A stretch of DNA of 10,605 nt from Bacillota bacterium (lineage in GTDB: Bacteria > Bacillota > Clostridia > Oscillospirales > Acutalibacteraceae). The position numbers were made by a program, and so were the translations under genes. This document shows, piece by piece, positions 6,232 through 10,605 of the stretch. Position 1 is the first letter of the stretch. Every line of letters begins with the position of its first letter. Where the stretch lies: NCBI GenBank assembly GCA_023417635.1, contig JAEZFF010000086.1, forward strand, positions 1-10,605, given 5' to 3'. The notes beneath the pieces are model-generated. The model did not search any database and had not been told where the DNA came from. It saw nothing but the letters and a program-made list of their open reading frames with translations.

Positions 6232-6540
6232 GGAGAACTGACTGTCCTAAGTTTAGCACTAATTGAAATATTCGCTTCGAAAATCGTTGCACTGCTTAAC
6301 AGGACGTCACCAAGAGATTTATACGACATACATGATATGCTGCAATATAGCTTATTTGACGAGAGCGAACGGCCATGCTTCGGAAGTTCACGATGTTGTA
6401 TAGTGCCATAGTTCAGAAACTGTCCCAGACAGTTTCCATTTTGACAGTATTACTAAGATTCCTCAATACCGAATCAAGACTGATTTGCTCCCGGTATTGC
6501 GCCGTGGCGCACACTTTGGTTTGAAGTTTAACAGAATCTG
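6232..6540 (+). pseudogene. AbiEii/AbiGii-type nucleotidyltransferase toxin, C-terminal remnant
   Basis: Three fragments in three frames recover the C-terminal half of an AbiEii toxin, the nucleotidyltransferase partner of the AbiE abortive-infection toxin-antitoxin system. The first (6232-6372) reads LIEIFASKIVALLNRTSPRD then LYDIHDMLQY, the conserved EIFAxKxxALLxRxxxRDLYD block. A frameshift near 6370 leads to AMLRKFTMLYSAI (about 6375-6413). A second shift leads to FDSITKIPQYRIKTDLLPVL then RRGAHFGL (6440-6523), which matches the family's Y-IK-DLLPVL-R region. The N-terminal catalytic part, with the GG-T and D-D motifs, is absent and no antitoxin gene is present, so the system is dead. The identification rests on recalled family motifs. 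Confidence 0.72.
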
Positions 6541-6726
6541 GAATACACCCTTCAAATTCGGTGGGAGTAAGGCCGTCGCCCTTGCCGTTTCCAAAAGCTA
6601 CTGGATCTCTTGCTGTTCTTTTTCCGCCTGTAACTGCTTTTCCTTTTTCTGAAGCTCCTAAATTTTCTGATTAATATCCAAAATCTGCTCTTCAACCGGC
6701 TTCCGTACTCTGCGTGGCATACGCAT
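6541..6726 (-). pseudogene. Short coiled-coil ORF with two in-frame amber codons
   Basis: A GGAGG ribosome site precedes ATG 6726 (and ATG 6720). Translation gives MRMPRRVRKPVEEQILDINQ, then an amber at 6660-6658, a Glu/Gln/Lys-rich helix ELQKKEKQLQAEKEQQEIQ, a second amber at 6600-6598, and LLETARAT. Each TAG is one change from CAG or GAG, both common in the helix. After ARAT the likely continuation GLTPTEFEG lies in another frame, so a frameshift is also present. Small basic/coiled-coil proteins of this form are common in Firmicutes conjugative elements, but I cannot name the family. It lies just downstream of, and converges on, the AbiEii remnant. Confidence 0.5.
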
Positions 6727-6902
6727 TTTTCCTCCGTATTAATATGTTTCTACCATAATTTTTTCCCTTTAAAAGCAAGCTTAGACCGGATGAATGGTGC
6801 TATGATAAAAATAACAAGTTCCATAATATGAACAAAACGCAACAATGATACCCATCACTTAAATATCCAAGCATATCCATAAAATTACAAGTATTATTGC
6901 TC
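6727..6902. other. AT-rich intergenic stretch
   Basis: Apart from the ribosome site of the broken coiled-coil ORF near 6731-6735, I see no gene, convincing terminator or repeat between that remnant and the end of the flavoprotein gene. Confidence 0.4.
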
Positions 6903-7832
6903 TTACTTGGTAGTGATTGAGCTTATTAAATTCTCCTCCAAATAAAGTTGAGCGGAATAAGCTGCATTTGCACCGTCCGACATAGCCGTCACGATTTGGT
7001 AAAGCTGCTTCTTTCTCAAATCACCCGCAACAAAGACGCCCGGAATCTTCGTCGTACCATTTTCATCCGCACCAACATAGCCATCAGGAAGCAAAAGTTC
7101 TTTGGGGATAAGTTTTGTGTTTGGGTTCATGCCGATATCAATAAAAACTCCGTCGACACGGATATCATTCTCCGCCCCGGTTTCAGAATCTTTCACCCGA
7201 ATACGCTCCACCTTGTCAGTGCCCAAGATTCGACAGATTTCCTGATGGTAAAGCACGGAAACATTTTGCCTTTCAAGAGTCTGTTTTCTCAAGGAATATA
7301 TGGCCGACAGGTGCTCCCCGTGATAGACCAAGGAGACATGCCTGCAAATTTCAGAAAGAGCAACCGTATCTCCCACCGCAGTATTTCCTCCGCCAATCAC
7401 CGCGACATCTCGATTACGGAAAAAATTTCCGTCGCACGTTGCGCAATAAGAGACGCCCCGGCCCGAAAATTCTTTTTCGCCTGGAATTCCCAGCTTTTTA
7501 CGTTCGGAACCAAGTGCAAGAATCACGGCCTTTGCTTCATACTGATTTGACTGTGTTGTAACAGTTTTTCGCTCTTCATCCAGACAAAGTGCGGTTGCTT
7601 CTTCCATGACCACCTTTACTCCCGATGCTTTCACATGGGATTCAAAATCAGCCGCGAGTTCCATACCAGAAATGTTTTTAAATCCGGGATAATTGTCGAT
7701 TTTATAGGTCATGGCCGCCTGACCGCCAAGCGACATTTTCTCAATGACCAGCGTAGACAAACCGGCCCTGGAAGTGTAAATTGCCGATGTAAGCCCCGCG
7801 GGTCCCCCTCCAACTATAATCACATCGAACAT
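6903..7832 (-). CDS. trxB: Thioredoxin reductase-like FAD flavoprotein
   Basis: Low-molecular-weight thioredoxin reductase fold, expected to reduce thioredoxin or a related disulfide carrier. The 309-residue product starts MFDVIIVGGGPAGL. The FAD Rossmann motif GGGPAG is at 8-13, the redox CATC at Cys130-Cys133, the second dinucleotide motif GGGNTA at 147-152, and the FAD-closing GVFVAGD at 265-271. ATG 7832 is chosen because GGAGG (7845-7841) lies 8 bases upstream. The frame extends to 7898, but only through the terminator hairpin. Two departures stand out. The NADPH 2'-phosphate motif HRRxxxR is replaced by YHGEHLS (170-176), and the usual Arg before Gln in the late flavin-contact segment is Tyr (LYQI, 277-280). 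The electron donor is therefore unlikely to be NADPH. It lies downstream of the glutathione peroxidase gene and may serve it through a thioredoxin. Confidence 0.88.
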   Translation of the reverse strand: MFDVIIVGGGPAGLTSAIYTSRAGLSTLVIEKMSLGGQAAMTYKIDNYPGFKNISGMELAADFESHVKASGVKVVMEEATALCLDEERKTVTTQSNQYEAKAVILALGSERKKLGIPGEKEFSGRGVSYCATCDGNFFRNRDVAVIGGGNTAVGDTVALSEICRHVSLVYHGEHLSAIYSLRKQTLERQNVSVLYHQEICRILGTDKVERIRVKDSETGAENDIRVDGVFIDIGMNPNTKLIPKELLLPDGYVGADENGTTKIPGVFVAGDLRKKQLYQIVTAMSDGANAAYSAQLYLEENLISSITTK

Positions 7833-7872
7833 AAAATAAGCCTCCATTGTTTTTATGAAATATAAAGATATG

Positions 7873-7909
7873 AAAAAGCAACCGCACAGAGACTGCATGG
7901 TTGCTTTTT
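7873..7909 (-). terminator. Bidirectional terminator between the peroxidase and flavoprotein genes
   Basis: AAAAAGCAACC (7873-7883) pairs perfectly with GGTTGCTTTTT (7899-7909) around a 15-base loop, with a T-run on either strand. It begins 11 bases after the peroxidase stop. Transcription of the flavoprotein gene must come from read-through or from a promoter between 7833 and 7872, where I see no convincing boxes. Confidence 0.8.
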
Positions 7910-7920
7910 CCTTATAAAAA

Positions 7921-8466
7921 TTAAAGCATTACTTCAATGACCGGGTCGAGCTCTTCCGGCGTGACAGTCGGCTCATATCTTCCCTTTACGATTCCGTCGC
8001 GACCGATCAGAAATTTCGTGAAATTCCATTTGACATCGTCGCCTTCCAGATTCTCGGGATAATGTTCCTTTACTACGCTTTGAATTTTCCGTCCGCTTTC
8101 TTTCTCCAGTTCAAAGCCTTTGAAGGGAGCGGCTTTGGTAAGGAATTTGAAAAGCGGATCGGCATTTTCCCCGCGCACATCGATTTTTGAAAACATCGGA
8201 AAAGTAACACCGTAATTCAATTTACAAAACGATGAAATTTCCTGATTGTTTCCCGGCTCCTGTGCAAGAAACTGATTGGATGGAAAGCCAAGGATCACGA
8301 ATCCGCGATCCCTATACTTCTGATAAAGCTTTTCAAGTCCATCATACTGAGGGGTGAATCCGCATTTGCTGGCTGTGTTCACGATCATCACGGTCTTCCC
8401 TTTATACTCGGAGAGCGATATTCTGTTCCCCTTGATATCGTTCACCGCATAATCATAGATGCTCAT
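7921..8466 (-). CDS. Glutathione peroxidase-family thiol peroxidase (BsaA-like, Cys type)
   Basis: Reduces hydrogen peroxide and organic hydroperoxides. Bacterial cysteine-type members usually take electrons from thioredoxin, not glutathione. In the 181-residue product, Cys35 in NTASKCGFTPQY is the peroxidatic residue, replacing selenocysteine. Gln65 in FPSNQF, and Trp147 and Asn148 in KWNFTKFL, complete the catalytic tetrad. Cys81 in SFCKLNYGVTFP is at the resolving-cysteine position, supporting the thioredoxin-dependent mechanism. The segment at 111-145 before KWNF is somewhat long but occurs in other clostridial members. The start at ATG 8466 has AAGGAG 8 bases upstream. The ferritin gene ends 92 bases upstream on the same strand with no terminator between, and a strong terminator follows the stop. 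Confidence 0.94.
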   Translation of the reverse strand: MSIYDYAVNDIKGNRISLSEYKGKTVMIVNTASKCGFTPQYDGLEKLYQKYRDRGFVILGFPSNQFLAQEPGNNQEISSFCKLNYGVTFPMFSKIDVRGENADPLFKFLTKAAPFKGFELEKESGRKIQSVVKEHYPENLEGDDVKWNFTKFLIGRDGIVKGRYEPTVTPEELDPVIEVML

Positions 8467-8558
8467 TGTGGTTGCTCCTTCCTAACTTAATTTCTAAATT
8501 TAATTTTTGAGATACCGAATTACGGCGAGCCTTTCTCATACCGGAATCCGTCATTGTC

Positions 8559-9071
8559 TTAAATAACCAGGGTTGGAGGTACATAAGCCCTCGCGGCCAG
8601 CTCGGAATCGAGCAGATAGAGCCCCTTTGAATCCTTGCCAAACAAATCATACCGTTTGACAATATCTTCGGTGTTCTTCTCCTCTTCGCCCTGTTCCTTA
8701 ACAAACCAGTCGAGAAACTGCATCGTGCGAAAATCCTTCCGCTCATAGGCAGCCGCATAAATGTTATTGATGGAAACGGTAACTTTTTTCTCATGCTCAA
8801 ATGCGGCGTTGGCCGGTTCACGAAAGTCTGCAAAAACTTTATTCGGCGCTTTTACATCCTGCAAAATAACCCTCTCGTTATTGTTTAACAGATATTTTAC
8901 GAACAGCATGGCATGGTCGCGTTCTTCCTGAGTCTGAACGTAAAACCAATTGCCAAAACCGTCAAGATTCTTATCCATATAATAGCTGTAAATATCCAGA
9001 TAAAAATACGCGGAATACCATTCCATGTTGATCTGATTATTCAGCAGGGATACCAGTTCTTGATTCAGCAT
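8559..9071 (-). CDS. ftnA: Bacterial non-heme ferritin
   Basis: Iron-storage protein that oxidises Fe(II) and stores it as a mineral inside a 24-subunit shell. The 170-residue product aligns with E. coli FtnA almost position by position. The ferroxidase ligands are Glu17, Glu50 and His53 (EERDH), Glu94, Gln127 and Glu130. Tyr24 is also kept. Several in-frame ATGs exist. The one at 9071 (MLNQELVSLL) is chosen because AAGGAG (9086-9081) lies 9 bases before it and it matches the family N terminus. The ATG at 9080 directly abuts the ribosome site, and the one at 9101 lies before it. The gene follows the SDR gene by 47 bases and precedes the peroxidase gene, so it fits an oxidative-stress unit that keeps free iron low. 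Confidence 0.95.
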   Translation of the reverse strand: MLNQELVSLLNNQINMEWYSAYFYLDIYSYYMDKNLDGFGNWFYVQTQEERDHAMLFVKYLLNNNERVILQDVKAPNKVFADFREPANAAFEHEKKVTVSINNIYAAAYERKDFRTMQFLDWFVKEQGEEEKNTEDIVKRYDLFGKDSKGLYLLDSELAARAYVPPTLVI

Positions 9072-9118
9072 TTCTGTCATCTCCTTTTGTATATGATACA
9101 CTTTGGTACGAAGTTAAC

Positions 9119-9892
9119 TCAAGTAAGAGAAAAACCGCCGTCCACAAGGATAAACTGACCGGTCGTATAGCTGCAGGCGTCCGACGAAAAAAACAAAATC
9201 GGTCCGTTCAGTTCTCCCTTGCCGCCGGGTCTGGAGGCAGGGCAAAGAGCGCTGTATGTGTTTAAAAACTCCTGGTGTTTGAACAGTGTATCCTGCGTCA
9301 TTTCCGAAAGGAAAAGGCCTGGCCCCAGAGCGTTGACCGTAATGCCATACTGCGCATAGCTGGCCGCCATGCCTTTGGTCAGCCCAACGACTGCCGCTTT
9401 GGATGCGTTGTATACATGACGAACCAGCGCATCTGCCTTATCGGCGAGAACCGCGTTGACCGAGGCGATATTGACGATTCTGCCGTATTTGCGCTTTTTC
9501 ATCTGCGGAACAATATACTTGCTCATCAGATAGATGCCCTTAACATTAATGTTCATGGAATTATCCCACTGTTGTGTGGTGAGAGATTCCACAGATCCTC
9601 CCTGAGCGATACCCGCGTCATTCAGCAAAATATCGATTCTTTTATATTGGCTTAGCACGGTATCCACAGCTGCTTTCACGCTCTCCTCATCAGATACATC
9701 GCACTGTACTGCGATTGCGTGATGCCCCGCGTCGGCAATCTTTTTTACCATGTCGTCCAGCCTTTCTTTTCTGCGCGCCAGCAGCGCAACGTCGGCGCCT
9801 GCCTCAGCATAAGCCATCGCTGCATCGGCGCCGAGGCCGCTGGAAGCACCGGTTACAACGGCAACTTTGCCGGATAAATTAAATAAACTCAT
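9119..9892 (-). CDS. SDR-family NAD(P)-dependent oxidoreductase (gluconate 5-dehydrogenase-like)
   Basis: Classical short-chain dehydrogenase/reductase of 257 residues that would interconvert an alcohol and a ketone. TGASSGLG at 14-21 binds the cofactor, and ArgArg at 40-41 after the second strand suggests NADPH. The catalytic tetrad is Asn115, Ser144, Tyr161 and Lys165 (YNASK). The usual NNAG is NDAG at 91-94. The sequence is closest in style to gluconate 5-dehydrogenase and FabG-like reductases, but the substrate cannot be assigned. ATG 9892 is chosen because GAGG lies 8 bases upstream. The GTG at 9901 overlaps that site. It lies between rubrerythrin and ferritin genes, an unusual partner for peroxide defence. 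An imperfect 26-base dyad lies 20 bases upstream. Confidence 0.9.
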   Translation of the reverse strand: MSLFNLSGKVAVVTGASSGLGADAAMAYAEAGADVALLARRKERLDDMVKKIADAGHHAIAVQCDVSDEESVKAAVDTVLSQYKRIDILLNDAGIAQGGSVESLTTQQWDNSMNINVKGIYLMSKYIVPQMKKRKYGRIVNIASVNAVLADKADALVRHVYNASKAAVVGLTKGMAASYAQYGITVNALGPGLFLSEMTQDTLFKHQEFLNTYSALCPASRPGGKGELNGPILFFSSDACSYTTGQFILVDGGFSLT

Positions 9893-9911
9893 TTTTAACA
9901 CCTCACTTTAA

Positions 9912-9937
9912 GATACAATAACTTTTGTTACAGTATC
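9912..9937. promoter_or_regulatory. Imperfect dyad upstream of the SDR gene, possible operator
   Basis: On the minus strand, GATAC-T-GTAAC-AAAA-GTTAT-T-GTATC is a palindrome with one mismatch and one G-T pair. It ends 19 bases before the ATG, close to the ribosome site. No T-run follows, so an operator or leader hairpin is more likely than a terminator. I cannot match it to a known regulator. Confidence 0.4.
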
Positions 9938-9968
9938 AGACTTTTTGTAGATCGAACTGTTACGCCTA

Positions 9969-10523
9969 TTAAAATTTATGATACATTTCTTTTTTTACAC
10001 CACAAACAGGGCACTTCTCCGGCGCTTCATCCAAAACGGTATTGCCGCAGACGGGGCAGACATAAATTGCTTTCAATTCGATATCTTTGCCCGCTTTCAC
10101 CGCATCCAAAGCCTTTTGAAAGAGCTTTGCATGAAGTTTCTCCGCTTCCCACGCTCCGTGAAAAGAACGTTTTGCACCAGCTTCGTTCTGAAACTCTGCC
10201 GTGTTCAGATAGACCGGATACATCTGTTCCACTTCATGCAGTTCGCCGTTGATCGCGCCCTGCAGATTATCCGCAGTCTTTCCTGTGCCGAAAACGCCGC
10301 CGGCAGTCACCGTGGCATCTGCAGTGCTTCCGTCGATTTCACGGAAATGATTGGTTGCATGCACTTGCTCAGCATAAGCGATAGCCTTGAACAGTCTTGC
10401 CACATTCGGAAAGCCTTCTTTTTCCGCCATATCTCCCCAGATCAGGTAGCGCATATGCGCCATGCTTTCACCGCCGTATGCGGAATGAAGAAAATCAGAG
10501 GTCATTGCATTTTTAACAGCCAT
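9969..10523 (-). CDS. rbr: Rubrerythrin
   Basis: Cytoplasmic diiron peroxidase that reduces hydrogen peroxide to water in anaerobes, with electrons from rubredoxin or NADH-linked carriers. The 184-residue protein has an N-terminal ferritin-like four-helix domain (about 1-145). The expected diiron ligands are Glu19, Glu52, His55, Glu94, Glu97, Glu127 and His131. A C-terminal rubredoxin-like domain has two CPVCG motifs (Cys156, Cys159, Cys171, Cys174) that bind a single iron. The start at ATG 10523 has GGAGGG 7 bases upstream, and the TTG at 10538 lies before that site. It is the first gene of the five-gene minus-strand redox cluster and has its own promoter with an overlapping dyad. No terminator is visible after the stop. 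Confidence 0.96.
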   Translation of the reverse strand: MAVKNAMTSDFLHSAYGGESMAHMRYLIWGDMAEKEGFPNVARLFKAIAYAEQVHATNHFREIDGSTADATVTAGGVFGTGKTADNLQGAINGELHEVEQMYPVYLNTAEFQNEAGAKRSFHGAWEAEKLHAKLFQKALDAVKAGKDIELKAIYVCPVCGNTVLDEAPEKCPVCGVKKEMYHKF

Positions 10524-10549
10524 TTTATAACCCTCCAATAATTAATTTA

Positions 10550-10578
10550 AATATAGGATTTAATCAACTGATTCACAA
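10550..10578 (-). promoter_or_regulatory. Promoter of the rubrerythrin gene
   Basis: On the minus strand TTGTGA (10578-10573) and TATATT (10555-10550) are separated by exactly 17 bases, a good housekeeping-type promoter about 27 bases before the start codon. The -35 box lies inside the 10566-10592 dyad. Confidence 0.65.
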
Positions 10579-10592
10579 AGTTTGAATCAGTT
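10566..10592. promoter_or_regulatory. Perfect 9-bp dyad over the rubrerythrin -35 box
   Basis: AACTGATTC (10566-10574) and GAATCAGTT (10584-10592) are exact reverse complements around nine bases. The dyad covers the -35 box, as an operator would. On the + strand the right arm runs into TTTTT (10591-10595), so it could instead be a terminator for transcription leaving the window on the + strand. Confidence 0.5.
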
Positions 10593-10605
10593 TTTCTGTC
10601 GAGTA

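Noticed and set aside
6029..6241. 70-codon + strand frame before the AbiEii remnant
   Set aside because: It has no ribosome site, low-complexity content and no family resemblance. A minus-strand frame there is equally unconvincing.
8489..8500. AATTTCTAAATT dyad upstream of the peroxidase gene as a PerR-like box
   Set aside because: It is short and AT-rich in AT-rich DNA and does not match the PerR consensus.
8514..8552. Imperfect direct repeat of ATACCG plus following bases after the ferritin stop
   Set aside because: There are only two degenerate copies with gaps, so chance similarity is likely.
9093..9122. TTGAGT-18-TATCAT promoter-like pair before the ferritin gene
   Set aside because: The start of transcription would fall within the ribosome site, leaving almost no leader. 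Co-transcription with the SDR gene is simpler.

Overview
The window looks like chromosomal DNA from a strictly anaerobic, fairly low-GC Gram-positive bacterium, probably a clostridium of the Oscillospiraceae/Ruminococcaceae type. This inference rests on strong AGGAGG-type ribosome sites, TTG and ATG starts, rubrerythrin with ferritin, a BsaA-type cysteine glutathione peroxidase, a GyrI-domain MerR regulator, and mobile debris (MobA/MobL relaxase, IS200, AbiEii) common in gut and environmental Clostridia. The species cannot be fixed from sequence reading alone.

Layout. Positions 1-2017 (+) hold the 3' part of a LacI-family repressor followed by a PfkB-family fructokinase, a typical end of a sucrose/fructose utilisation locus. 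Positions about 2200-4150 are mobile-element debris. They contain two terminator hairpins, a GC-richer MobA/MobL relaxase with a damaged N terminus that stops at an insertion sequence, a series of small hairpins with TAAAA-type loops, and an IS200-type tnpA (-) broken by an 8-bp tandem duplication and an in-frame TGA. Positions 4168-5913 (-) hold a MerR/GyrI-type regulator and, downstream, a creatininase-family metalloamidohydrolase. A MerR-style promoter with a 19-bp spacer overlaps the regulator's stop codon and points into the creatininase gene. Positions about 5970-6900 have no intact gene, but hold a frameshifted remnant of an AbiEii nucleotidyltransferase toxin (+) and an amber-interrupted coiled-coil ORF (-).

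Positions 6903-10523 (-) form a redox and iron-stress cluster, in transcription order: rubrerythrin, SDR-family oxidoreductase, ferritin, glutathione peroxidase, thioredoxin-reductase-like flavoprotein. Rubrerythrin and the peroxidase would remove peroxides, ferritin would store iron and limit Fenton chemistry, and the flavoprotein could supply reducing power to a thioredoxin serving the peroxidase. A good promoter with an overlapping dyad precedes rubrerythrin, a second dyad precedes the SDR gene, and a strong bidirectional terminator separates the peroxidase from the flavoprotein gene.

No clearly new multi-gene system was found. The most interesting items are the MerR-controlled creatininase pair, the flavoprotein that lacks the NADPH-binding HRRxxxR motif, and the layered decay of the mobile region.
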